DNA of 6,256 nt from Hungateiclostridiaceae bacterium UBA3922 (GCA_002386045.1 DGEQ01000095.1:9401-15656); one strand, 5' to 3'. Positions 1 to 5,915 are shown, counted from the first letter of the stretch. Made by a program: numbers and translations. The notes: a model not told the origin generated them from the sequence alone.

Positions 1-15
1 GGGGACAGTTCTTCA
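1..15 (+). repeat. Dispersed repeat motif, GGGGACAGTTCTTCA copy
   Basis: The window opens on GGGGACAGTTCTTCA, which recurs base for base at 5853-5867 and, in reverse orientation with small changes, at 209-276 and 6203-6250. It marks the outer, plus-oriented edge of the left repeat island; the copies at the other edge of the island point the opposite way. Motifs of this kind occur as dispersed intergenic repeats in some bacterial genomes and could be REP-like elements moved by a REP-associated transposase, but no such gene is present here. The copy may continue beyond the window edge. Confidence 0.75.
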
Positions 16-208
16 TAAGTGTGGGGGATATTACGTCCTGAGACGTCTCATATTAGGAACGCTTTATGTTGGGGGCGCTTCTTCAGAGTTGCTGGTTCAG
101 CCAGCCAGCTTGATATGTTTGCTTAACTGACCGGTAAGTTAGACGTTGCCAATAACAATCTACTCAACTGCCGATAACAGGCAACGCATTATAGTGACGG
201 AAATTTGA
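16..208. other. Gene-free interior of the left repeat island with several palindromes
   Basis: No credible reading frame is seen. The stretch has several inverted repeats: a perfect 12-bp palindrome TGAGACGTCTCA at 39-50; GCTGG/CCAGC at 91-105 with a 5-base loop; an 18-bp palindrome with one mismatched pair, TAACTGACCGGTAAGTTA, at 124-141; and CGTTGCC (144-150) against GGCAACG (180-186). A degenerate motif copy, GGGGGCGCTTCTTC at 71-84, matches the island motif at 11 of 14 positions. AACGCTTTAT (58-67) and AACGCATTAT (183-192) are near-identical direct repeats. The pattern suits a decayed or non-autonomous palindromic element rather than a gene. Confidence 0.5.
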
Positions 209-276
209 GAACTGTTCCCAACTGAAGAACTGTCCCCAACTAAAGAAATGTCCCCGACAATTTGAGAACTGTCCCC
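209..276 (-). repeat. Tandem cluster of four GAACTGTCCCC motifs, 18-21 bp period
   Basis: Four copies of the 11-mer start at 209 (GAACTGTTCCC), 227 (GAACTGTCCCC), 245 (GAAATGTCCCC) and 266 (GAACTGTCCCC), so the steps are 18, 18 and 21 bases. The linkers are related too (AACTGAA, AACTAAA, then GACAATTTGA), so this is a true short tandem array and not a chance cluster. The sequence AAGAACTGTCCCCAACT at 225-241 is repeated exactly at 6238-6254. On the minus strand the array begins 10 bases after the stop codon of the membrane protein, so a transcript of that gene would run into it. No U-rich terminator is visible. Confidence 0.8.
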
Positions 277-286
277 TAATTATCCG

Positions 287-1099
287 CTAATTGAAATTGT
301 TCTTGAAAAATTTCACCAGGTACAGTGCCAGGGTGGTGAAAAAGGCGGTCAGGAAGATCCAGCCAACCGCATACTTGATTGCCTGGTTGCCTATCATGAA
401 AATGATAAAGAATCCGACGACTAATATTACGTCGAATATCAAAAGGCCAAGCGTGATGTTCCAGAAACGGTTGTCAGCCACTTGCTTGCCAAGCCTGAAG
501 GGCCGTTTGGCGGTTACAAGCGAAGCAATGTACCACATATAAGTGTATACCGAAAAAAACAAAAGACTTGCAAAAACCACTCCGACCGTCACTACATCGA
601 CAAAAACGGCCGCTACCATCAGTTCAGGGCTGGTCGTAAGCGCGACCCTTGTCATGACGATGCCGGGGACAGTCGAAACCAACAGGATCACCAGCAAAAG
701 AAACGCCAGCAGAACGACCCTGAGCGTCATATGAAAGAATCTCAAGAAATATTTCCTGATTCCCTCACGATACAGCCCCTTCTTTCCTGGCCCTTCATCC
801 AGGCCGTCGATTGCCGTCAGCAAATAACCGGGCAACAGCAGACCGATGCATACTGAAAACAATAATGCTATCACGGCTACCGCTCCCAATACCAGCGGGA
901 GATTGTTCAAATCGATCAGCAGATGCAGTGCCGCCAGAATACTGTCAAGGATGTCGCCGCCGGTCATATTGACTATTCCGACTATCATCGTCATGATCGG
1001 CACGAACCTGTTGAAAACCTCAGCGACAAGAATGACAGCTCCCAGCGTTATTACCAGTGAAGGATGCTTTTTCACGGCATTTACTATATCTTTTGTCAT
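287..1099 (-). CDS. Six-pass integral membrane protein, function unknown
   Basis: A 270-residue, very hydrophobic protein that I cannot assign to a named family. Likely membrane segments are near residues 14-34, 68-95, 124-149, 160-194, 213-236 and 241-263. The charged loops at 98-122 (two lysines in DEGPGKKG, then REGIRKYFLR) and 196-211 (AKRPFRLGKQ), the lysine-bearing N terminus and the KFFKNN tail all fall on one side, giving six passes with both ends in the cytoplasm by the positive-inside rule. There is no signal peptide and no obvious catalytic motif. The ATG at 1099 follows GGGGAG at 2-base spacing, which is short but purine-rich. A TTGTGC/TATAAT promoter lies about 45 bases upstream. 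The gene follows tex after 253 bases and probably has its own transcript. It ends in TAG directly beside the left repeat array. It could be a transporter component or a structural membrane protein; the sequence does not decide. Confidence 0.8.
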   Translation of the reverse strand: MTKDIVNAVKKHPSLVITLGAVILVAEVFNRFVPIMTMIVGIVNMTGGDILDSILAALHLLIDLNNLPLVLGAVAVIALLFSVCIGLLLPGYLLTAIDGLDEGPGKKGLYREGIRKYFLRFFHMTLRVVLLAFLLLVILLVSTVPGIVMTRVALTTSPELMVAAVFVDVVTVGVVFASLLFFSVYTYMWYIASLVTAKRPFRLGKQVADNRFWNITLGLLIFDVILVVGFFIIFMIGNQAIKYAVGWIFLTAFFTTLALYLVKFFKNNFN

Positions 1100-1143
1100 G
1101 TCTCCCCGATTCCTTCTTTCCGGAGTGTATTTGTCACGTTATA

Positions 1144-1172
1144 ATTATATGTAAACCTCTCCGTTTGCACAA
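1144..1172 (-). promoter_or_regulatory. Candidate sigma-A type promoter of the membrane protein gene
   Basis: Read on the minus strand, TTGTGC (1167-1172) is followed by a 17-base spacer and a perfect TATAAT (1144-1149). Transcription would start near 1137, giving a leader of roughly 38 bases before the ATG at 1099. The -35 box matches consensus at only three of six positions (TTG), so the call rests mainly on the -10 box, the ideal spacing and the placement just upstream of the gene. Confidence 0.5.
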
Positions 1173-1176
1173 CCTT

Positions 1177-1194
1177 TCGGACCGGCGCGTCCGA
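1177..1194. repeat. GC-rich hairpin between tex and the membrane protein gene
   Basis: TCGGAC (1177-1182) and GTCCGA (1189-1194) form a perfect 6-bp stem around the loop CGGCGC. On the minus strand it lies downstream of tex and just upstream of the -35 box of the next gene. It could slow or end tex transcription, but no run of U residues follows on either strand, so it is not a standard intrinsic terminator. It could equally be an operator-like site beside the promoter. Confidence 0.35.
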
Positions 1195-1216
1195 CTGTTC
1201 TTAAAAGCCAGGCGAT

Positions 1217-1349
1217 CCGATTCAAGGGCACCGGGCCGATTCCCGGGCATCGGACAGGTTTCCAGGCATAGGGCTGACTCCCGGACATCAGACCAGATTC
1301 CAGATGTCGGGCTGACCCCCCGGCGCCGGGCCGGTTCACAAGTGCCTGC
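1217..1349. repeat. Diverged 19-bp tandem repeat (minisatellite), seven palindromic units
   Basis: Seven consecutive units of exactly 19 bases start at 1217, 1236, 1255, 1274, 1293, 1312 and 1331, with no insertion or deletion between them. The column consensus is CCGATTCCCGGGCATCGGG. The first six units fit well; the seventh (1331-1349) is weak. The consensus is a palindrome: CCGAT and ATCGG flank CCCGGG, with a single mismatched pair, best kept at 1236-1253. Unit 1274-1292 begins CTGA and ends TCAG, so both arms of its stem have changed together. Neighbouring units can also pair, e.g. GACATC (1284-1289) with GATGTC (1303-1308). On the minus strand the array starts 3 bases after the tex stop. 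The 19-base period is not a multiple of three, which argues against a protein repeat. Confidence 0.8.
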
Positions 1350-1352
1350 CAA

Positions 1353-3509
1353 TCAGGTGACACCTTGCATGCTCAGGCTTATCCGCTTTCTTTCGACGTC
1401 TACGGACAACACCCTTACCTTAACGATGTCACCGACCGAAACCACATCCATCGGACTCCTTACATATTTGTCAGACAGTTCCGAAATGTGCACAAGTCCG
1501 TCCTGGTGCACGCCGATATCCACAAAAGCGCCAAAATCCGCGACATTCCTTACGGTCCCTGTCAGGATCATACCGGGTTTGAGGTCCTCGATAGAAAGGA
1601 CATCTGTAAGGAGGATAGGCTTCGGCAGCTCGTCCCTCGGATCACGTCCGGGCTTCAGCAATTCGCTGATAATGTCCCTCAGCGTCGGGATGCCGATATT
1701 CAGTTCGGCAGCCACCTTCTCGATCCCGATCCTCTCAACTTCTTTTTCAAGGCCGTCCAGCTTCCTGTCCCTTACGTCCTCAAGCGTATAGCCGGTCAGT
1801 TCCAGCAGTTTGACGGCGGCATCATAGGATTCGGGATGAACAGACGTATTGTCGAGTATGTTCGCCCCGTCGGTAATCCTAAGGAAGCCTGCACATTGCT
1901 CAAATGTTTTCTCACCAAGCTTTTTGACATTTTTAAGTTCCGCCCTGTTCCTGAAGCGGCCGGCTTTTTCCCTGTATTCGACGATATTTTTCGCCACCGC
2001 GGTATTTATGCCTGATACATAGGACAGCAGTGAAGGAGAAGCAGTGTTCAGATCGACCCCTACACTGTTGACGCAATCCTCCACCACACCCCTGAGGGTC
2101 TCGCTGAGCCGGTTTTGGTTCATGTCATGCTGGTATTGCCCGACTCCGATGGCCTTTGGATCGATTTTGACAAGCTCGGCCAGCGGGTCCTGCAATCGTC
2201 TCGCTATCGACACCGCGCTCCTGAGCGAGACATCGAAATCGGGAAATTCTTCCGCCCCCAGCTTTGAAGCGGAATACACCGATGCGCCAGCTTCACTGAC
2301 GACCATGTAGTAAACCTTCCTGTCAAGCTTTTTCAGGGCATTTGCCACAATTATCTCAGATTCCCTGGACGCCGTTCCGTTGCCGATGGAAACGATATCC
2401 ACCCTGTATTTCTCAACCAGGTACAGCAGGGTTTTCTCCGCTTCTTCCACCCTTTTCTGCGGTGGCGTGGGATAAATCACGTCAGTTGCCAGTACTTTGC
2501 CCGTATCATCGACGACTGCCAGCTTGCAGCCGGTCCTGTAGGCAGGATCCAGGCCGAGTACCACCCTGCCCCTGACCGGCGGCTGCATGAGCAGGTTCCT
2601 GAGATTCTCGGCAAACACCTTTATCGCCTGCTCGCCGGCTAGTTCCGTCAGTTCATTCCTGACCTCGTTCTCCACGGAAGGCGCAATCAGCCGTTTAAAC
2701 GAATCTTCGACGGCTTTCTCAACAAACTCCGCCGTGACAGACCTCTTTTTCCTGACGGTCCTGGACAACAGGTATTCGATTATAAGTTCTTCCGGCACTT
2801 CGATCTTAACCTGGAGGAAGCCTTCCCTTTCTCCCCTGTTGACTGCCAGCACCCTGTGTTTGGCTATCCTGGAAACCGGTTCCCTGAAATCGTAGTACAT
2901 CCTGTATACCGAATCCTCTTCTTTAGCAGCCCGGGACAGAAGCACACCATGTTTGAAGAACATTTTCCTGACACTTTTCCTGATTTCCGCATCATCGGAA
3001 ACATTCTCGGCGATTATGTCCATGGCACCGGCGAGAGCCTCGTCCGCGCTGTTGACGCCTTTTTCAGAATCAACGAAGCGCTGCGCCGTTTCATATATGT
3101 TCCCGGCATACATGTCCTGCCTGAAAATAATCTCGGCCAGCGGCTCAAGTCCCTTTTCGCGTGCGATGGACGCACGTGTCCTTCTTTTGGGCCTGAACGG
3201 CCTGTATATATCCTCCACTTCCTGCATGGTCACGCAGGCGTCAAGGGCGGCCGAAATTTCATCCGTCAGCCTGCCCTGCTCCTCGATGAGCCTTCTGACT
3301 TCCTCTTTCCTGCTCTCCAGGTTCCTCAGGTACACCAGCCTGTCATACAGTTCGCGAAGGACCTGGGCGTTCAGTTCTCCTGTCTGTTCCTTCCGGTACC
3401 GCGCAATGAACGGAATGGTACAGCCCTCATCTATCAGCCTGATGGTGTTCCGTACCTGGTACGGATCCAGTCCAAACTCCCGTACCAGCTGAGCAACGAT
3501 ATCTGCCAT
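1353..3509 (-). CDS. tex: Tex family RNA-binding transcription accessory protein
   Basis: Tex is a conserved cytoplasmic nucleic-acid-binding protein that works with the transcription machinery. All expected parts of this 718-residue protein are present in order. The N-terminal Tex domain carries IPFIARYRKE (32-41) and the signature DIYRPFRPKRRTRASIA near 100-116, followed by GLEPLA (120-125). The YqgF/RNase H-like domain begins at VLGLDPAYRTGCK (317-329) and includes IGNGTASRE (375-383) and SEAGASVYSAS (405-415). Helix-hairpin-helix repeats follow the conserved GVGQYQHD (455-462), with VDLNTAS at 485-491, and SVHPESYDAA (556-565) lies beyond. A C-terminal S1 RNA-binding domain spans about 645-714, with GTVRNVADFGAFVDIG and DGLVHISELSD. 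The length matches the roughly 720-residue Firmicute form. The ATG at 3509 has AAGGAG (3518-3523) at 8-base spacing. No frameshift or lost motif is seen. The promoter lies in the 211-base gap behind the phosphatase gene. Confidence 0.97.
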   Translation of the reverse strand: MADIVAQLVREFGLDPYQVRNTIRLIDEGCTIPFIARYRKEQTGELNAQVLRELYDRLVYLRNLESRKEEVRRLIEEQGRLTDEISAALDACVTMQEVEDIYRPFRPKRRTRASIAREKGLEPLAEIIFRQDMYAGNIYETAQRFVDSEKGVNSADEALAGAMDIIAENVSDDAEIRKSVRKMFFKHGVLLSRAAKEEDSVYRMYYDFREPVSRIAKHRVLAVNRGEREGFLQVKIEVPEELIIEYLLSRTVRKKRSVTAEFVEKAVEDSFKRLIAPSVENEVRNELTELAGEQAIKVFAENLRNLLMQPPVRGRVVLGLDPAYRTGCKLAVVDDTGKVLATDVIYPTPPQKRVEEAEKTLLYLVEKYRVDIVSIGNGTASRESEIIVANALKKLDRKVYYMVVSEAGASVYSASKLGAEEFPDFDVSLRSAVSIARRLQDPLAELVKIDPKAIGVGQYQHDMNQNRLSETLRGVVEDCVNSVGVDLNTASPSLLSYVSGINTAVAKNIVEYREKAGRFRNRAELKNVKKLGEKTFEQCAGFLRITDGANILDNTSVHPESYDAAVKLLELTGYTLEDVRDRKLDGLEKEVERIGIEKVAAELNIGIPTLRDIISELLKPGRDPRDELPKPILLTDVLSIEDLKPGMILTGTVRNVADFGAFVDIGVHQDGLVHISELSDKYVRSPMDVVSVGDIVKVRVLSVDVERKRISLSMQGVT

Positions 3510-3552
3510 GCTGAATACTCCTTTTATTCGTCGTCCGGTTTTTTGCAGGTTT

Positions 3553-3583
3553 ATTATAAGTTTTCCAGGATTCTGCCTGTGAA
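3553..3583 (-). promoter_or_regulatory. Candidate promoter of tex
   Basis: On the minus strand TTCACA (3578-3583, five of six to TTGACA) is followed after 19 bases by a perfect TATAAT (3553-3558). Transcription would start about 37 bases before the tex ATG, ahead of the AAGGAG ribosome binding site at 3518-3523. The spacer is two bases longer than the optimum, so the -35 assignment is less sure than the -10. Confidence 0.5.
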
Positions 3584-3598
3584 CGGCCTGATGCCGTT
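3582..3598. promoter_or_regulatory. Perfect inverted repeat overlapping the tex -35 region, possible operator
   Basis: AACGGC (3582-3587) and GCCGTT (3593-3598) are exact inverted repeats around a 5-base centre, CTGAT. The repeat touches the upstream edge of the presumed -35 box of tex. Position and symmetry would suit a dimeric repressor or activator. It lacks a following T-run on both strands, so a terminator is less likely. No regulator gene is present in the window to match it. Confidence 0.3.
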
Positions 3599-3612
3599 AA
3601 CCAATCTATAAA

Positions 3613-3631
3613 GCAATGCAATTTGCAATGC
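3613..3631. repeat. Direct repeat GCAATGC at 12-base spacing
   Basis: GCAATGC occurs at 3613-3619 and 3625-3631, one near-helical turn apart, with ATTT and a shared CAAT context between them. It lies upstream of the tex promoter candidate. It may be a paired binding site or chance in an AT-rich spacer. Confidence 0.25.
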
Positions 3632-3697
3632 CCCAATAACACGATACCGCAATAAACACATTAACGCACTCACTCGAACAGTTCAGGGAAAATGCAC

Positions 3698-3718
3698 CCG
3701 TCCGGACGGTATCCCGTC
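3698..3718. repeat. Palindrome and overlapping hairpin just after the HAD phosphatase gene
   Basis: CCGTCCGGACGG at 3698-3709 is a perfect 12-bp palindrome. It overlaps an alternative stem, GACGG/CCGTC around a 4-base loop (3705-3718). On the minus strand both lie within 25 bases after the phosphatase stop codon and are followed by GGTGCATTTTCCC. This may weaken transcription between the dehydrogenase-phosphatase pair and tex. The T-run is only four bases and does not abut the stem, so a true intrinsic terminator is uncertain. Confidence 0.35.
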
Positions 3719-3720
3719 TC

Positions 3721-4512
3721 TCACAGCACCTGTCCGAGTGCGGACAGCGATTCGAAAATAAAGTCCGGCTTTATCTGCGAGCGCTCCACGTCCTCGAGGG
3801 ACGTTTCTCCGGTAAGCACCAGGATACTCGTTATCCCGTTGTTCACGCCAATGGCTATGTCGGTGTAAAGCCTGTCCCCGACAAAAGCGATTTCATCGTC
3901 GCTTCTGCCCGTTATCAGCTTTATCATGTCGATGGTCTCCCTGTACGGCTTCCCAAGATACCTTGGTTGCACGCCGGTCGAAGCTGTCACCATCGCGCAC
4001 ATCGAACCGCAGTCAGGGATGAAGCCGTCCTCCGTCGGGCAGTTCAGGTCCGGATGTGTTGCGATGAACAGCGCGCCTCTCCTTATAAAAGTGCATGCCC
4101 GCTCGACCTTATCATACGTCAGCGAAGTATCGAACCCCACAACTACGATATCGGGGTCGTCATCGGACAGTTTCACGCCGCTGCGCTCAAAACTCTCCTT
4201 CAGCAGATCCGTCCCCACGAGATAAACACCGGCGTCCCTGTAGTTCTCCATAAGAAACCTGATGGTCACGTCTCCGGAAGTGATGATGGACTTTTCATCC
4301 ACGAAGCATCCCATCGATTCAAGCTTCTTTTTGTAGAAAGGCGCCGTCCGCGATGAGTTATTCGTGAAAAACAGTATCTCTCCGCCCCTGGATCTGACTT
4401 TCTCAAAAAAATCCAGCGAACCTTCTATCAGCCTGTTCCCCAGGTAGAACGTCCCATCCATGTCCAGGACGAAGAGTTTTTTGCTTTTCAAAATATCGTA
4501 TTTGTCGCTCAT
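3721..4512 (-). CDS. HAD superfamily subfamily IIA phosphatase (NagD/AraL type)
   Basis: A 263-residue cytoplasmic phosphatase, normal length for the family, with all HAD motifs intact. Motif I is DMDGT at 17-21 (Asp17 the presumed nucleophile, Asp19 the acid/base). Motif II is TNNSS at 50-54. Motif III lysine is Lys188 in LGKP. Motif IV is GDRLYTDI at 212-219, supplying Mg2+ ligands. The C2A cap lies between motifs II and III, with GFDTSLTYDK (126-135) and ATHPDLNCPTEDGFIPDCG (151-169), typical of subfamily IIA. The family hydrolyses small phosphate esters such as sugar phosphates, phosphoglycolate or glycerol phosphate; the substrate here cannot be read from sequence. The ATG at 4512 follows GGAGG (4517-4521) at 4-base spacing. 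The gene lies 42 bases behind the glycerol-1-phosphate dehydrogenase on the same strand, which suggests one transcript and a linked substrate. Bacillus AraL is the nearest contextual analogue. Confidence 0.93.
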   Translation of the reverse strand: MSDKYDILKSKKLFVLDMDGTFYLGNRLIEGSLDFFEKVRSRGGEILFFTNNSSRTAPFYKKKLESMGCFVDEKSIITSGDVTIRFLMENYRDAGVYLVGTDLLKESFERSGVKLSDDDPDIVVVGFDTSLTYDKVERACTFIRRGALFIATHPDLNCPTEDGFIPDCGSMCAMVTASTGVQPRYLGKPYRETIDMIKLITGRSDDEIAFVGDRLYTDIAIGVNNGITSILVLTGETSLEDVERSQIKPDFIFESLSALGQVL

Positions 4513-4554
4513 ATGACCTCCCTGGCAATCCCGGCAACTCCGGCAGCGAAGTCG

Positions 4555-5727
4555 TCAGCTATACAGCTTTCCGGCGATGATGCCGGCGAACTCCTCCAGC
4601 CTGCCTTTTTGCGAGCAATATCGCAGTACCGTGTACTTGTCCCTCATATACATCGCATTCATCATACTGTCTGTGAACAATTCCCTGCTTATTCCAAGAT
4701 CTCCCGGATTCGTAAAAGCTCCGACCTTCCCAAGAAGGCTCCTGACATAATCGGCCCGGGGATATGCGATGCCTTCCGGAAGTATTTCCGATGCTAGCTC
4801 GTACAGCATTGCCGTAACGACGGTGCCGACGCCGACCGAATTGCCGTGGAGGGGATGCTCTTTCCCCTCCTCCACCGCTTTGACTTCCCAGTAATGGGCC
4901 AATTGATGCTCTGTACCGGAAGCAGGCCGTGACACGCCCGCAAGGCCGATGGACAGACCAGTAAGGATAAGCGCATCGATCAGGCACCGCACGGAATGTT
5001 CATCTCTCTCCGCCAGCCCGCCGGCACTTTCCAGGCATTTGTCGACACCTTTCCGAACAAGCTTCGCTATCGTGCCGCAATAATACTCGTTGCTTACGTC
5101 TCTTGCAAGGTGCCAGTCTGCGAGTGCTGTCAGTTTTCCGAGAACGTCCCCGAAACCTGCCTGTATCATTATCATCGGCGCTCTTCTCATGACAGAGGTG
5201 TCAGCGAAAATCGCATACGGATAATGGCTGTAATAAGTTATTTTCTTATTGCCGACGACCAGTGACGATCCCACCGATGTATATCCGTCCATCGAAGGAG
5301 CCGTCGCAACTATCGCGAACTGCTTGCCGGTCCTGTAGCTAACGATACGGGCAATATCGCTCAGTACGCCGGATCCGACAACAAGGATGAACGTCGTATC
5401 CGGCTCGACCTCGAGCAACGCCCTCCCAATCGACCGCTCATCAGGCAGCAGCATACGGTCTCCCGAATCGAACACAAACGATTTCAGCCTGAAACCGTCA
5501 TCAAGCAGCCTGTTGATAACAACCTCGCCGAAAGCCCGGTATGTATTGTTGTCCGAAATCACCAGAAGCTTTCCGCCACGAAACGGTTCAAGCCCGGCCG
5601 CGATCTCACCCAGTATATTGCTGCCGACAACCAGCCTGCTTATGTCAACGGAATGTCTTCTTCCGCACCCGCATTCAAACGACATCCCAGGCATATCTTC
5701 GATCCTTGCTTCCAGGATATCATCCAT
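4555..5727 (-). CDS. araM: sn-glycerol-1-phosphate dehydrogenase (AraM/EgsA type)
   Basis: Expected to reduce dihydroxyacetone phosphate to sn-glycerol-1-phosphate with NAD(P)H, in the cytoplasm (EC 1.1.1.261); the Bacillus AraM enzyme is nickel dependent. The 390-residue product is near the AraM length. An N-terminal FECGCGRRHSV (17-27) resembles the cysteine-bearing lead of bacterial members. The dinucleotide-binding region has VVGSGVLSDIAR (116-127), and TAPSMDGYTS (142-151) follows. Likely metal ligands are Asp194 in GFGDVLGK, His274 in GTEHQLAHYW and His294 in HPLHGNSVGVG; all are present. The frame is open 47 codons further upstream, but that extension is encoded partly by the dispersed repeat and has a Pro-rich, non-family sequence. 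The ATG at 5727 has AAAGGA at 9-base spacing and begins where the family similarity does. The HAD phosphatase gene follows after 42 bases. Confidence 0.95.
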   Translation of the reverse strand: MDDILEARIEDMPGMSFECGCGRRHSVDISRLVVGSNILGEIAAGLEPFRGGKLLVISDNNTYRAFGEVVINRLLDDGFRLKSFVFDSGDRMLLPDERSIGRALLEVEPDTTFILVVGSGVLSDIARIVSYRTGKQFAIVATAPSMDGYTSVGSSLVVGNKKITYYSHYPYAIFADTSVMRRAPMIMIQAGFGDVLGKLTALADWHLARDVSNEYYCGTIAKLVRKGVDKCLESAGGLAERDEHSVRCLIDALILTGLSIGLAGVSRPASGTEHQLAHYWEVKAVEEGKEHPLHGNSVGVGTVVTAMLYELASEILPEGIAYPRADYVRSLLGKVGAFTNPGDLGISRELFTDSMMNAMYMRDKYTVLRYCSQKGRLEEFAGIIAGKLYS

Positions 5728-5736
5728 TCTCTCACA

Positions 5737-5742
5737 TCCTTT
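5737..5742 (-). promoter_or_regulatory. Ribosome binding site fixing the dehydrogenase start
   Basis: AAAGGA on the minus strand ends 9 bases before the ATG at 5725-5727. It supports this start over the in-frame upstream ATG at 5866-5868, which sits at the edge of a dispersed repeat copy. Confidence 0.65.
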
Positions 5743-5820
5743 AGCACTGATTCCTCTCCCATACTCTAACATACATAAGCCCAACAAATCAACGAGCAAG
5801 GGTAAGTGGGGCCTGAGCGT

Positions 5821-5915
5821 GGGACAGTTCTCCGGAAAGGCAGGTAAAGGCAGGGGACAGTTCTTCACGATAACTGTGTTAAGAATGGGAGACTAAGAAT
5901 GGGGGACAGTTCTCC
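5821..5915 (+). repeat. Three plus-oriented copies of the GGGGACAGTTCT motif
   Basis: Copies lie at 5821-5833 (GGGACAGTTCTCC), 5853-5866 (GGGGACAGTTCTTC) and 5902-5915 (GGGGACAGTTCTCC). The first and third share 16 of 17 bases, from GGGACAGTTCTCCG on. The spacers are repetitive: AAAGGCAGG occurs at 5836-5844 and 5846-5854. A 14-bp unit is duplicated head to tail at 5880-5893 (TAAGAATGGGAGAC) and 5894-5907 (TAAGAATGGGGGAC), one mismatch apart. The cluster begins about 93 bases upstream of the dehydrogenase start and forms the inner edge of the right island. Confidence 0.8.

Noticed and set aside
121..144. Possible integron attC site (GCTTAAC and GTTAGAC core-like boxes; also GCCTAAC at 6085-6091)
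   Set aside because: The boxes are only about 10 bases apart, far shorter than an attC site. No matching partner box is placed correctly at 6085, and no integrase or cassette is present.
1..286. CRISPR array suggested by short repeats at regular spacing
   Set aside because: The repeated motif is 11-14 bases with related linkers of only 7-10 bases, and no cas gene is present. This is a tandem array, not repeats separated by unique spacers.
665..673. GGGGACAGT inside the membrane protein gene and CTGTCCCC inside the phosphatase gene near 3871
   Set aside because: Both are partial matches lying within well-conserved or in-frame coding sequence, explained by codon content and not by a repeat insertion.
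1134..1363. Two overlapping minus-strand open frames of 72 codons across the tex-membrane gene gap
   Set aside because: Both read the 19-bp repeat array in different frames. The repeat period is not a multiple of three and nothing favours either frame as protein.
1057..1791. Plus-strand open frame of 244 codons
   Set aside because: It runs antisense through the membrane gene start, the 19-bp repeat array and the tex S1 domain. Its translation is low-complexity Ser/Arg-rich with no domain, as expected for the shadow of a GC-rich gene.
2856..3611. Plus-strand open frame of 251 codons opposite the tex N-terminal region
   Set aside because: The minus strand here is unmistakably Tex with all motifs in order. 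The antisense frame has no recognisable family and no supporting ribosome binding site.
3427..3642. Minus-strand open frame of 71 codons overlapping the tex start
   Set aside because: It is out of frame with tex, spans the tex promoter and ribosome binding site, and has no similarity that I recognise.
5728..5820. Promoter for the dehydrogenase gene
   Set aside because: A TATGTT -10-like box near 5770 can be found on the minus strand, but no -35 box stands at an acceptable distance, so no promoter is called although one is expected upstream.
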